Below, in pieces: positions 1 to 9,127 of a stretch of 62,594 nt of DNA. Both the position numbers and the translations under genes were made by a program. Each line of letters begins with the position of its first letter. Position 1 is the first letter of the stretch. Source of the DNA: a virus. The stretch covers positions 1 through 62,594 of the IMG/VR virus record IMGVR_UViG_3300027217_000003. One strand, given 5' to 3'. Under the pieces are notes generated by a model, which saw nothing but the letters and a program-made list of their open reading frames with translations, was not told the origin of the DNA and did not search any database.

Positions 1-15
1 TTCTTAAGCTTTTTT

Positions 16-23
16 TATATATC
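16..23 (-). promoter_or_regulatory. Late-promoter-like box GATATATA
   Basis: GATATATA on the minus strand just after the sheath stop codon, so it would serve a gene beyond the left edge of the window. It has the same sequence as the boxes before other virion genes here. T4 gp55 recognises TATAAATA, a close relative. Confidence 0.45.
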
Positions 24-26
24 TAA

Positions 27-2321
27 TTAGCTGAAGTTACCAGTTGAGATTTCTCCAGTGTTTAGGATCGTAGTTCTGTGAACAACAATCTCTAGACCTT
101 TAACTGGTTCAACATAAGTATCGACGATACCCATATTTGCATCAATCACATCATTGGTATTGTTTGTAGTGTCCATTACGTTTTTGTAATCGTAAACACC
201 AAAGTCAGCTTTAACTGATTCCATAAATGAGTCAGCTAGAGTTTTAATTTCAAGTCTTGTTTGAGCAGTGTTGAACTCAAATACGTAATCCTTAAGAATG
301 TTGGCAATACCTTCCTGTATGAAGATCAACACCTCCCTTACGTGAGCCGATGACAGCGCTGATTGAACAGACTGCTGTGCAGTCTTGTTACCGAGAATTG
401 TTAGACCAACGCCTCTTTGGAAGACGATTGGGTTGTAACCGAATGGCTCAAGAACATCTCTGTCCGCCTTGTCGAATGCGTATTCTGCGCCTGATACACC
501 AGAACCAGAAACTACACCTCTTCTTGGACCAGCAACGATTGCCCATGGTAGAGAATCAGTGTACTTGTCAATGAAGTTGTTAGAAACGTAAGATGCTGGA
601 GGAACGATTAGATCTTTATTGTTCTCTCTAACAACTAGACCTGGACCGTAGTAGAATGCAAAGTTAGCACCTTCGTTGATTGAAGGTAGAGAATACAATG
701 AAGTTGGGTTCTTGTCTAGGTTACCGCCATTCGCAACGTAATTTACATTGAATGCACCATTATCATCGATGAAAGATGGGTTTGTAGATGCTTTGAATTC
801 AAAGATCATTGGCGCGTTTAGGATGGCAGAAGCATTCTGTCTAGTCTTAGCTAGGTTTGAAAGCTGTGACTTATTTAGAATACCGTTCGCAGATTCATAA
901 GAACCAAATGTATCAACAATGTATCTGTACGTGATGTTATCTTTGTCTGCTAGAGTGTTACCTAGGTTTGTACCAGTGTTTACTGCGTCTAGGCAATCTA
1001 GGATAGACTGTGTACCAATCTTCGCTCCATCTAGAACGAATGGGTAATAGACAGCAGTTGCTTCTTCGTATGAAGAATAAGCTCCTGCAAATACTGCAGC
1101 TGGTGTCGTATGTACGTAAACTGTGTAAGTTGTAATTGGATCTGCCGGAGGTGCTGGTGCTGTAGTAGCTGGAATAACGTTTTTAATGATTCTAGTTACC
1201 TTAGCAAGTCTATTGGTAGCGTCAGCATGAATGTAGTGACCAACCTTTAGATCAAACGTTGGTGGAGTAAGTATACCCTGGTATGTGAATGTTGCGGTGT
1301 TTGAACCAGCAGCATATACCCATGCAGCATCAATCATAACATCTCTATCACCTGTAGTTAAAGAATACGATAGAGCGTCTAGAGAATCACCAGTGTGACC
1401 GATTAAATCAACTGCAGTACCGTTTGCTTCGTCAAGAACTGCATCTTCTAGAACAGCGCAGAACAAACCTGTTCTTCTTGCTTCAGAATTGATCATTGTC
1501 TCAACGTACATTTGGTTGCCTTCTAGATCTGTGAAACCTGGAAGAATAGAACCAGTGTATTGTGCAATTAGAGATACTTGTCTTAGGTTAGCAAATTCAG
1601 CAAGCTTAGTCTTATCTAGACCATCAGCTGTAAAGAATTCGCCATAAATAGGATCTGTGTCCATTACAAGTGCATCAAAGCCTCCTTTGAATACGAATAC
1701 GTCAACCATGAAGTCTGACATATAATCAAAGTCATTTAGGTATGCAGGAACGTTACCTTCTCCGTACCACTCTCTTGCAGTGATATTGAAAGGTTTAACG
1801 TCTTGTGCTTGTCTAACAATAACAGTGATAGGATCTTGCTTAATGTTAGCAAATCTTAGAACGTTACCTTTAATAGCATTACCGACTACATTGTTAACTG
1901 CGTCGTCAGAAGGAGTCCAGAATTTTTCAATGTTGAAAAACTTTGAGTACTCATTTTCATTCTCAATTGCAGTTGAAAGTGCATCTGAAGCATCAGTTAC
2001 AGGTGCTGCATAAGAAATTTTGTCATTGCTATCAAATTTAGCTAGGTTAAGAGCTAGGATAGGACCTCTTGTTAGAGCTGTAAGAGCTGATCTGTGGAAG
2101 AACATGCCTTTTTTCTCCAAGTTGCGATCAATGCTACCAAAAACATTGATGAACTGTTCAACTGAGTCGATCAAAACAGGAGAATTGTATGGTCCTTTCT
2201 TAGAGTGACCAACAATCAATCTGATTGTTTCGGCTGGAATGTTGACAGTCTGCGACTTATCGAATTCAAGTCTGTATACACCAGAGCTCTTGAATTGTAG
2301 AAGTTGTGGACTTAGTGCCAT
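27..2321 (-). CDS. gp18: Contractile tail sheath protein (T4 gp18-like)
   Basis: A 764-residue protein that should form the contractile sheath around the tail tube. The N-terminal part (PAETIRLIVGHSKKGPYN, then a block ending VFGSI) matches the typical myovirus sheath start, and the last 200 residues (YGPGLVVRE, VAGPRRGVVS, then RGVGLTILGNKT and a region with LIFIQEGI) look like the conserved C-terminal sheath domain. It is longer than T4 gp18 (659 residues), with the extra length in the middle, as expected for the surface-exposed insertion domains. It is the last gene of the gp16-gp17-gp18 block, the same order as in T4. A late-promoter-like box lies 31 bases upstream. Confidence 0.92.
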   Translation of the reverse strand: MALSPQLLQFKSSGVYRLEFDKSQTVNIPAETIRLIVGHSKKGPYNSPVLIDSVEQFINVFGSIDRNLEKKGMFFHRSALTALTRGPILALNLAKFDSNDKISYAAPVTDASDALSTAIENENEYSKFFNIEKFWTPSDDAVNNVVGNAIKGNVLRFANIKQDPITVIVRQAQDVKPFNITAREWYGEGNVPAYLNDFDYMSDFMVDVFVFKGGFDALVMDTDPIYGEFFTADGLDKTKLAEFANLRQVSLIAQYTGSILPGFTDLEGNQMYVETMINSEARRTGLFCAVLEDAVLDEANGTAVDLIGHTGDSLDALSYSLTTGDRDVMIDAAWVYAAGSNTATFTYQGILTPPTFDLKVGHYIHADATNRLAKVTRIIKNVIPATTAPAPPADPITTYTVYVHTTPAAVFAGAYSSYEEATAVYYPFVLDGAKIGTQSILDCLDAVNTGTNLGNTLADKDNITYRYIVDTFGSYESANGILNKSQLSNLAKTRQNASAILNAPMIFEFKASTNPSFIDDNGAFNVNYVANGGNLDKNPTSLYSLPSINEGANFAFYYGPGLVVRENNKDLIVPPASYVSNNFIDKYTDSLPWAIVAGPRRGVVSGSGVSGAEYAFDKADRDVLEPFGYNPIVFQRGVGLTILGNKTAQQSVQSALSSAHVREVLIFIQEGIANILKDYVFEFNTAQTRLEIKTLADSFMESVKADFGVYDYKNVMDTTNNTNDVIDANMGIVDTYVEPVKGLEIVVHRTTILNTGEISTGNFS

Positions 2322-2352
2322 AATTTTATATTGGACTTTTTTTTGCTTTAAC

Positions 2353-2360
2353 TATATATC
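2353..2360 (-). promoter_or_regulatory. Late-promoter-like box before gp18
   Basis: GATATATA on the minus strand, 31 bases before the sheath start codon, in the short gap after the terminase gene. Confidence 0.55.
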
Positions 2361-2380
2361 AAGGAAACTACGACAATTTA

Positions 2381-4210
2381 TCAATTCAACAGATCATAAA
2401 TGTCATATTGTAGATCTCCGTCAGTGTTTTGATCTTTATAAAGAATTTTCTCCATGTAGTTGTGAAGTTCTTCATCAATGTGATCAAGAACCTCTTCAAT
2501 GAAGTCAGCGTAATCAACTGTTAAGAAGAATTCAGTGATCGTGACACACGTCATTAGAGTATCGTCATTACCATGTTGAGCACCATAAGAACCATTTACA
2601 AGAGTACCGAACATTGATGCTTCTGTTACTGTTTGATGTTCAGTGAAATCAATTCTATTACCCTCAACTAGCTTTTTAAGGTTCTGACACATCACAGGTT
2701 TATTGTCGGATTTGACTCTAATGCCTGGTTTCAAAACCCTTGCATCGTGGCGGTGTCTGAATCTAACAATCATCTCTTCATCAAACTCGTTTCTCTGTGG
2801 GAATAGAGTTGTCAAATACTTAATTAGAATAGAACCATAGGTATTGTATTCAATGATCAATTTAACGTTCTCAGGCTCAAAGATTTCAACTGATAGGGTA
2901 TAAAGTACTTTAGCAAAGTCTTCAATTACGTGCTCATTAGACCTAAATAGACCAATCTGCTTTAACGTGAAGAAATCGTACATTGCCCCTGGGTTTTGAA
3001 CGTACTTCATTTGCTTCTTTTTCATTGGCACTATCTCGAATAGGTTGATTACAGAATAGTCGCCACCGTTACCTTCGGCAATGTCAACTGAGAACACATA
3101 ATATCTACCTTCTTCCTTTGCGTATTCAACATCAAAATCCGGAGCAAACCCAAGGTATCCCTTCAAATCCATGTGAATGTTTTCAAACTCTTCAAGATCT
3201 TCGTATTCGTATTTAGCCATTCCCTTGCGAAGTTTCTTCATCGTTACGGGGTCAAATAGTAGGTTTGATGATGATACGAATTCATTACCGTATTGGCGGT
3301 TAAAGGCTTCTTCAGAGCCCAGGTTACCTAATTCACGTTCATACCATTCATCGTCTCTGTCGGGGTGTTGCCACCAGTCAATACGAGTGGCTTTATAGGC
3401 ATTTAGCCCCTTCTCTGCAGCTGAATAGATTTCATAGAACTTATTGAAACCGTTAGGTGTAGAAGTGATGATGATACGTGATACCTTTGACGCCGACAGG
3501 GTAGGATATACGTTTTCATAGAACGTATCTACAATTGAACCGTGAATGTGTGCAAACTCGTCCAAGAATAGAGTGTGAATCGTAAAACCGATACCTGCTT
3601 TAGCAGTGGTAGATTGACCTACAAGACGACAACCGTTATCAGCTTTAACGTTCATAACGTCATACTTAATAATGCCCGGTTTCATAAAGAAGGGTAGGTT
3701 CTCAATTACGGTTTTGGCCTTATCGATAATTTCTTTAGTTGTATCTGACTTGTTCGCAAGAAGTAGAGTGTTCTTGTCAACTTGGAAAGTTAGGTACCAT
3801 GCGTTAAAGATTGAAGCTGTAACGGTTTTACCCATTTGGCGAGAAGCTAGAACTACATTAAATCTTTCATTTTGAAAGTTACGTAACATGTCCTTTTGAT
3901 AGTCTCTAAGCTTAACTTTACGAATACCTTCGTCAGTCATAACCACTGCATACTTTTCAGCAAAGTATACAATATCACTTGCACATTTTGCAAGTTCTTG
4001 AATTTCTTCGTCAGTGTATTCAAATACAATGTTACCCTTTCGTAGAAATTGTTTACCCTCATAGAAGGGCAAAGAAATCTTTGGACGATAACCCTGGTCC
4101 ATCGCAACTACTAGATCAGATACCTTTTTAGATGACCATACTAGTTTTGCTGCGGTGGAATCATCGTTATCCTTTGGGATCCAAACGTTATCTCCTACGT
4201 AATCGCTCAT
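2381..4210 (-). CDS. gp17: Terminase large subunit (T4 gp17-like)
   Basis: A 609-residue packaging motor and nuclease, almost the same length as T4 gp17 (610). The N-terminal ATPase has Walker A SRQMGKT at residues 123-129, Walker B LFLDEFA at 214-220 and the coupling motif TSTPNG near 249-254. The C-terminal RNase H-like nuclease has SVDIAEG (Asp near 376), a second acidic site in LIIEYN and a third in HGNDDTL near 550. The reading frame overlaps gp16 by four bases (ATGA), so the two subunits are translationally coupled. The products act at the portal to cut concatemers and fill the head. Confidence 0.96.
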   Translation of the reverse strand: MSDYVGDNVWIPKDNDDSTAAKLVWSSKKVSDLVVAMDQGYRPKISLPFYEGKQFLRKGNIVFEYTDEEIQELAKCASDIVYFAEKYAVVMTDEGIRKVKLRDYQKDMLRNFQNERFNVVLASRQMGKTVTASIFNAWYLTFQVDKNTLLLANKSDTTKEIIDKAKTVIENLPFFMKPGIIKYDVMNVKADNGCRLVGQSTTAKAGIGFTIHTLFLDEFAHIHGSIVDTFYENVYPTLSASKVSRIIITSTPNGFNKFYEIYSAAEKGLNAYKATRIDWWQHPDRDDEWYERELGNLGSEEAFNRQYGNEFVSSSNLLFDPVTMKKLRKGMAKYEYEDLEEFENIHMDLKGYLGFAPDFDVEYAKEEGRYYVFSVDIAEGNGGDYSVINLFEIVPMKKKQMKYVQNPGAMYDFFTLKQIGLFRSNEHVIEDFAKVLYTLSVEIFEPENVKLIIEYNTYGSILIKYLTTLFPQRNEFDEEMIVRFRHRHDARVLKPGIRVKSDNKPVMCQNLKKLVEGNRIDFTEHQTVTEASMFGTLVNGSYGAQHGNDDTLMTCVTITEFFLTVDYADFIEEVLDHIDEELHNYMEKILYKDQNTDGDLQYDIYDLLN

Positions 4211-4860
4211 TCTTCAGTGTTATCTGTTGTATCTTCTTCAATTTCAGCGTCTTCGACGTTACCTGCGATTGAAGCCTGAATCTTTGACATCAGATCTTTG
4301 GTTCCACGCTGAACGTTAGATGAACCCTTTTCATTGTTAAAGTCCTCAGAGATTTGACGATTTGTCTTTTCCTGATATAATTCAGAATCTCTAGCGATAC
4401 GCTTCATTGATTCTTCAGTTGCCATCAAATACATCGTTTGTGATTTGATGATGTCCAACATTGACTTTTGTAGGGTTGCAAGAACCTCGAACATCCTAGG
4501 AGCCATGTCGCCATCCTCGATGGTCTCTAATAAACGAGTTAGTGCTCTTTCACCCGCTTGGAGTTGATACACTAGAGATGACATCGTCATCTCGTCCATC
4601 TTTCTCTTGGCTTTAACGTATTCATTATGTTCAATGATGTCGGAATCTAGATAGAACCTCATCAAGGCATCAATGGTCTTTTTAGCCTGTTTATCTGCAC
4701 CAGTTTTAACCTCTAAGAAGTTAAATGTTGGTCTATGGTGTGCTGGAAGCTGTGGATCTACGTCAATGATTCCTTCAAGGGATTCATTGTCTCCGATCAA
4801 ACTATCCAATTCATTTCTAATCTCGTCCGCTTGGGAACGAAGAGTTTTCTTATCCGACAT
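4207..4860 (-). CDS. gp16: Terminase small subunit (T4 gp16-like)
   Basis: A 217-residue, mostly helical protein directly upstream of gp17 with a four-base overlap. The central helical pair, containing PRMFEVLATLQKSM followed by a KSQTMYLMATEE helix, resembles the oligomerisation core of T4 gp16 (PRHMEVFATLM-type sequence, as I recall it). The tail is acidic. It is larger than T4 gp16 (164 residues), mainly through an N-terminal extension. Expected role: forms rings that load viral DNA onto gp17 and regulate its ATPase. The call rests on position plus the helical core. Confidence 0.85.
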   Translation of the reverse strand: MSDKKTLRSQADEIRNELDSLIGDNESLEGIIDVDPQLPAHHRPTFNFLEVKTGADKQAKKTIDALMRFYLDSDIIEHNEYVKAKRKMDEMTMSSLVYQLQAGERALTRLLETIEDGDMAPRMFEVLATLQKSMLDIIKSQTMYLMATEESMKRIARDSELYQEKTNRQISEDFNNEKGSSNVQRGTKDLMSKIQASIAGNVEDAEIEEDTTDNTEE

Positions 4861-4884
4861 AATGGTAATAAGTTATTCTGGTAG

Positions 4885-4892
4885 TATATATC
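4885..4892 (-). promoter_or_regulatory. Late-promoter-like box before gp16
   Basis: GATATATA on the minus strand, 24 bases before the gp16 start and touching the stop codon of the upstream gene. Confidence 0.55.
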
Positions 4893-5574
4893 AGAACTTC
4901 GGAATACCGCCGATCTTTTCGGCTCTGAATCTCCAGTGGTTGATCACCTCTTCTCTGGTTTCAGGGGTTAGGTAATCCTGTGTGTCTAAGTATTGATTGA
5001 CAGTATCAATCATTGACATCTTTCTTTTCTTGGCTTCGTATCTTAAACCTTGAAGATTTGCATCAACCTCCTTTGGTAGCAATAGATACATGTGTTGTGG
5101 TAGAATTCCAGACTTAATTAACAGTCTCATCTGTTGATCGTCTTCATTCGGTTTACCACCCCTATAATTGCCAATGTTTGGACCGTCTTGTGTGATGTGT
5201 TCAATTTCATGTCTAATAACATCTGCAAGGTGCATATAAATTTCAGACCAATACCCTGGTAACCACTTTGGGTTAACGTCAAAGTCAATAATGATGTAAG
5301 GTGTTTGATCTTCGTCATCGTCATCGATGTCTCGACCGTCTGCTCCGGTTGTATTGTGAATGTCAAATCCCTTTGACTTGAAATGAATGTTTGCGTCAAA
5401 ATCAAACTCCAATCCTGGAAGTTCTATTTGCTGATAGAAGCTACCTTGACTTTTACCAGATTTATGGTCAGTGACCCACTTCTTAAAACAATCTTTTAGA
5501 AGTTGACTTGCAACTCCGTCAAGTTTAGCTCCCTTTTCATATAGGGCTTGAAATTCAGAGTATCGTATGATCAT
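4891..5574 (-). CDS. Putative zinc metallopeptidase-like protein (HExxH)
   Basis: A 227-residue protein with HEIEH near residues 127-131, the zinc-binding and catalytic pattern of gluzincin-type metallopeptidases. A KEVDANLQGLRYEA segment about 45 residues later resembles the downstream E(I/V)DA element that supplies the third zinc ligand in many such families. The N-terminal half contains an acidic stretch (DGRDIDDDDEDQ). There is no signal peptide, so it would act in the cytoplasm or in the virion. It overlaps the next gene upstream by four bases and lies inside the packaging and neck operon. I do not recognise a named T4 counterpart; peptidase activity is inferred from the motif. Confidence 0.6.
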   Translation of the reverse strand: MIIRYSEFQALYEKGAKLDGVASQLLKDCFKKWVTDHKSGKSQGSFYQQIELPGLEFDFDANIHFKSKGFDIHNTTGADGRDIDDDDEDQTPYIIIDFDVNPKWLPGYWSEIYMHLADVIRHEIEHITQDGPNIGNYRGGKPNEDDQQMRLLIKSGILPQHMYLLLPKEVDANLQGLRYEAKKRKMSMIDTVNQYLDTQDYLTPETREEVINHWRFRAEKIGGIPKF

Positions 5575-7508
5575 CTTGCGTTTCTATATCGTTGGTACGA
5601 AAGAGATGGAATGGCGTTATCTATCACCAATGCGTATTGTGCGTCTCTAACTAGAGATTGGTTTAACACATTGGAATGTTGTTCTTCCTCAATGGTCTTT
5701 TTCCAAATTCTAATGTTTGTCATCTTTAATTTACCACCTCTTAATTGATAACCTCTATCCACATCCCAAATAAATGATTGTGTTGTAGGTCTAATTTCTC
5801 TAAATTGAAGTTCAAGGTTGTTATTACCATCTTGTGGTCTAACGTAATTGAGTTGTTCATTTAGATAGTACATATACACTCCAATTTCTCTAAAGTCGTT
5901 TGATAGATTGATAACAATCGCATACCATTCGTCAGTTGACATGATCATACCGTGCATGAAAGTGTATGGTTGATTATTAATCATCAACTCTAATTTTGAT
6001 GATGAAAGTCTTGCCGTTAAACCAACGCCAAACTGTTCGCCTTGGATCAAAACATATTTGGTTGTATCTAAGTTATCAAAGGTCGGTTGAACCCAGAATG
6101 TAAATGCTAAGTTTTCTTCTTGCGTTTGTTTTGCAGGTTGAATATATTCAACTGCAGTCTGATCATTTGGAACAGTACTTAGATTATAGTGATGCTTAGA
6201 TACAATTGTCCATCTGTTTTTCAAATCATAGTCAACTATTTTAACTAGGGCATTTGCACCAGTTCTAACGCCATCTTCCCAAATATGAGATACTCCTTGA
6301 AGTTGTTGCGGCTTTGTAACCTTTTTGCTCTCGTCCTGAATTTCAGCTCCAAAAATGTCATCCATTCCAACTACTAGGTCTTGCAATTCTGCTTCTGCCT
6401 CTGGAGACTTGATAACCGCCGAACGATCTTGATATTTCGCTAGCATCACTCTCCAGTATGTATGGTTAACATTGAACTCATCTGCCAGTGACACAGATTT
6501 GACCTCGTACATCCTGTTTAGTTTTGGGAAGTACAAGTAATCTTTAACTCTTGGTCTCTTAAATGGTCCGAAAGTCTTTTCAAATTGATAGTCAGCAATG
6601 TGAATTTCAAAATCTTCAAAGCCCATGCCGAAGATGTCGTAATTGATTTGTTGTGTTGGCATTTCATTATCTGGAACCGAAACTTTAACGTCTCCTTGGG
6701 CAACTACGTTAAACAAAGAATACTCCATGAAAGTAACGTCTCTGGTTCTTTCATCGGGTTCAGTTCTGTAATATCTTACTGGCCATCCAAAGATGTCAGT
6801 TGAAATTTCTACAAGCTGTCTGTACAGATTATCGCTCTTATTTAATTCGTATGGCTTAAAGATATTTTCATCAGTCGTACATGGTTTAATGTTGGCGCAA
6901 CCAATATATGAATATGGATCATCGCATCCTAAGCAATACTGTGGACAAGCTATGATTTCTCCTTCAGTGGTTTCAAGTGTGAACGTAATACTGATCATCG
7001 TTAATGACGCACCTAGCGTTAAACGATCAACAGTACCTTTAACGTCAATCCAAAGTGGTCTCGTTCCATCCCATGCGATAAACATCAGATCACCAGGATT
7101 CATATCTTTGGTCAATAATTTGAATTCACTGAATTCTTCATTAGTGTGAGACCATCGGTATTCGTAAATAAACTCATTGTTTGCATCTGGCAAAATCATG
7201 AAAGTTGCCATCGATGCAGTGAAAGGTGCTGGATCAGCAAGTTCAATGTGAAGTGGAGTAACTTGAAGTGCAACTTCAAGTACGTGATTACCTACGATGA
7301 TAGAATCACCAGGACTTAGATTAAAATTAGTACCGTACCCTGAAACGGTCGTAGACCCTTCAGTAAAACTAATTTTACCTACCGTATAATCGTTACTTAG
7401 ACCGGCCAAAATAGACCAATCTGTCACACGAATTACGTTTTCATACGGATCGACAAGTTTTCCAATGATGAAATCTCCGATCTCATTTGCTGTTGAGCCA
7501 GTTACCAT
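5571..7508 (-). CDS. gp14: Neck protein (T4 gp14-like core) with C-terminal LamG-like domain
   Basis: A 645-residue virion protein. Residues from about 225 to 400 resemble T4 gp14: FGMGFEDFEIHIADY, then PRVKDYLYFPKLNRMYEV, then an Ala/Glu-rich linker, in the gp14 order. The remaining C-terminal part looks like a concanavalin A/LamG fold (FTFWVQPTFDNL, LSSSKLELMINNQ, WYAIVINL, LKMTNIRIWKKTIEEE). A four-cysteine segment (CPQYCLGCDDPYSYIGC) near residue 190 may bind metal. Its place just upstream of gp16-gp17 fits the T4 order 13-14-15-16-17. T4 gp14 has only 256 residues, so this is an enlarged fusion. TATAAATA lies four bases before the ATG. Confidence 0.65.
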   Translation of the reverse strand: MVTGSTANEIGDFIIGKLVDPYENVIRVTDWSILAGLSNDYTVGKISFTEGSTTVSGYGTNFNLSPGDSIIVGNHVLEVALQVTPLHIELADPAPFTASMATFMILPDANNEFIYEYRWSHTNEEFSEFKLLTKDMNPGDLMFIAWDGTRPLWIDVKGTVDRLTLGASLTMISITFTLETTEGEIIACPQYCLGCDDPYSYIGCANIKPCTTDENIFKPYELNKSDNLYRQLVEISTDIFGWPVRYYRTEPDERTRDVTFMEYSLFNVVAQGDVKVSVPDNEMPTQQINYDIFGMGFEDFEIHIADYQFEKTFGPFKRPRVKDYLYFPKLNRMYEVKSVSLADEFNVNHTYWRVMLAKYQDRSAVIKSPEAEAELQDLVVGMDDIFGAEIQDESKKVTKPQQLQGVSHIWEDGVRTGANALVKIVDYDLKNRWTIVSKHHYNLSTVPNDQTAVEYIQPAKQTQEENLAFTFWVQPTFDNLDTTKYVLIQGEQFGVGLTARLSSSKLELMINNQPYTFMHGMIMSTDEWYAIVINLSNDFREIGVYMYYLNEQLNYVRPQDGNNNLELQFREIRPTTQSFIWDVDRGYQLRGGKLKMTNIRIWKKTIEEEQHSNVLNQSLVRDAQYALVIDNAIPSLSYQRYRNAR

Positions 7509-7512
7509 AAAC

Positions 7513-7520
7513 TATTTATA
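7513..7520 (-). promoter_or_regulatory. Late-promoter-like box TATAAATA, 4 bases before ATG
   Basis: TATAAATA on the minus strand is identical to the T4 late promoter core. Only four bases (GTTT) separate it from the start codon of the gp14-like gene, so a transcript started from it would be almost leaderless. Confidence 0.5.
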
Positions 7521-8016
7521 CTTCAATGTTTTTGGCCTCGTCGGAAGGTTCTTCACCAATGATCTTTGGAACCGATGGTTTCTGACTGAAAGTTGGCTTT
7601 GAAACCGGTTTAGATTTGACAATATCCTGAGGTTTGTAAACTTCACCCGCAATCCAAGATGCAATGAAACCCGTAAGTGATACGAAGTAAACTGCTAGAT
7701 CGCTCAAATTAGCCTTAAACCATATTGCAAATCCACCAACAATGGTCCATAGAGCAACGATAATGTATATCATTACTTCTCGTCTAGAGTTTGGACCCTC
7801 TTTCATTAAACCAGTCTTTTCACTTGGCCTACGAGACTCTCCCCAGATATAAGTTGCAACGTATGCTGTTAGTGAACCAAAGTAGGCTGCAAGTTGAGTG
7901 AAATCAGTATCTTTATAAGCTCCAAGAACTCCCATTGTAATCCATAACAGAACAACAATGTAAACCAACTCCTCACGCTTACCAAAATCCTTTAGTAATT
8001 CGCGTAGTTTTTTCAT
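7516..8016 (-). CDS. Membrane protein with duplicated two-helix unit
   Basis: A 166-residue integral membrane protein made of two similar halves. The first (roughly residues 15-66) carries ELVYIVVLLWITMGV and YFGSLTAYVATYIWGES; the second (about 78-130) carries VMIYIIVALWTIVGG and YFVSLTGFIASWIAGE. Each half has two hydrophobic helices followed by a basic loop, giving four membrane spans, then a Pro/Lys-rich soluble tail. It lies among virion genes with a late-type box upstream. Possible roles are holin, infection-associated membrane protein or virion membrane anchor; nothing in the sequence decides between them. Confidence 0.6.
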   Translation of the reverse strand: MKKLRELLKDFGKREELVYIVVLLWITMGVLGAYKDTDFTQLAAYFGSLTAYVATYIWGESRRPSEKTGLMKEGPNSRREVMIYIIVALWTIVGGFAIWFKANLSDLAVYFVSLTGFIASWIAGEVYKPQDIVKSKPVSKPTFSQKPSVPKIIGEEPSDEAKNIEV

Positions 8017-8037
8017 TCAGAAAGTGAGACTTTCTTT

Positions 8038-8045
8038 TATATATC
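8038..8045 (-). promoter_or_regulatory. Late-promoter-like box before membrane gene
   Basis: GATATATA on the minus strand, 21 bases before the start codon of the four-helix membrane protein. Confidence 0.5.
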
Positions 8046-8693
8046 TCACCAATCCGTGACTAAAAGTACTTCAGGATTATCACCTTCCAGTTTATGGTCA
8101 ATGATGTCTAAAATCATTGCAAGGGATTCGGCCGTTTGATCAGACATGTCTTCTGAACCTAAAATACTTTCAACTCCCATAGTCAATCGCTTAATAGGCA
8201 TTGAGTTGTATGGCTTTTCACCAATCAAACCAGCAGATCTCAACAGTGGATTGATCTTTTTAATTTCATGAACATCAATAAATTCGCTCAATCTAACGGT
8301 CGCTCTAAGAATCTTATAAGAATACTTTATTTGTCGAGTTGTATTTTCAAAATCTTCAATTACTCTACTAAAGTTTCTACGCTTGGAAAGTGTTAATTTG
8401 ATCCATTTTAATCTGCCAAAATCTTCAACAATCTTGTGAAGAAAGAATAGAGATGAAGCATCCTTGTGAATCAACTCAAAGGTGATGGCCTTAATACGTC
8501 TAATTTCTTTCTCAAAGTTATATTCAAACATCGTCTCCAATTGATATGGAGTAACTAAAATAGATTCATCGTCAACCCTCATGTAGTCCAACTGATTCAG
8601 ACATTTAGTCCAAATCAAATTATCATAGTGATTATACTTGAACAGCGTCACGTCAATCACATCTACGAAGTCGGATGAGTTGTATATTTTCAT
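8046..8693 (-). CDS. Hypothetical protein next to gp62
   Basis: A soluble, largely helical protein of about 215 residues that I do not recognise. I place the start at the ATG at 8693, where it overlaps the upstream stop as TGATG; the longer reading would begin with TTG. It contains a basic stretch (LSKRRNFSRVIEDFENTTRQIKY) near the middle and no cysteines in motif spacing. It is translationally coupled to the clamp-loader small subunit candidate, so a role in replication or its switch to late functions is possible, but this is only context. Confidence 0.6.
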   Translation of the reverse strand: MKIYNSSDFVDVIDVTLFKYNHYDNLIWTKCLNQLDYMRVDDESILVTPYQLETMFEYNFEKEIRRIKAITFELIHKDASSLFFLHKIVEDFGRLKWIKLTLSKRRNFSRVIEDFENTTRQIKYSYKILRATVRLSEFIDVHEIKKINPLLRSAGLIGEKPYNSMPIKRLTMGVESILGSEDMSDQTAESLAMILDIIDHKLEGDNPEVLLVTDW

Positions 8694-9124
8694 CAATAAA
8701 CTTTGATTGATTTTTCAATCATTTGAAGGTCTTTGTACAATTCAAATTGCGCAAACTTTTTCAGTTCTTCAAATTCTCTTTTGCCAATTTCATTTTTGGT
8801 CATATAGAATTTAACTGCTTCGTCTGAAGGTATATATTGATCTTTTACTTTGGCTGCAGACGGTGAAGCTTTTTTGGTCTTGGTGTAAATCCAACCTGGA
8901 ACGCCTTTAAATCTACCTGCGACCATTCTCCAACTATCAACCACGTGAGAACCTTCAATACCGTTAAGATTGAACGCGTTTGCATTATCAGGAAACTTAA
9001 TCGAAAAGAAACGATTGATCATAAAGAAATGACGCTTCTTATTATGCTGTTTAATAGCATCGTACTCTTTGGGTTTTTCGAACATCATTTTAATGAAGTC
9101 GAACAATTTAGTTTCGTCCAGCAT
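8693..9124 (-). CDS. gp62: Probable clamp loader small subunit (gp62-like)
   Basis: A 143-residue protein. The pattern LFDFIKMMFEKPKEYD, then FFMINRFFSIKFPDNANAFN, then VVDSWRMVAGRFKGVP resembles the gp62 of marine T4-like phages (FMINR, a hydrophobic FPD segment, an aromatic-basic stretch). It is shorter than T4 gp62 (187). Context supports the call: RNase H and the clamp loader large subunit gp44 follow upstream on the same strand. gp62 with gp44 would open the gp45 clamp. A middle-type promoter candidate ends three bases before the ATG. The alternative is an unrelated small replication protein. Confidence 0.6.
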   Translation of the reverse strand: MLDETKLFDFIKMMFEKPKEYDAIKQHNKKRHFFMINRFFSIKFPDNANAFNLNGIEGSHVVDSWRMVAGRFKGVPGWIYTKTKKASPSAAKVKDQYIPSDEAVKFYMTKNEIGKREFEELKKFAQFELYKDLQMIEKSIKVY

Positions 9125-9127
9125 ATT

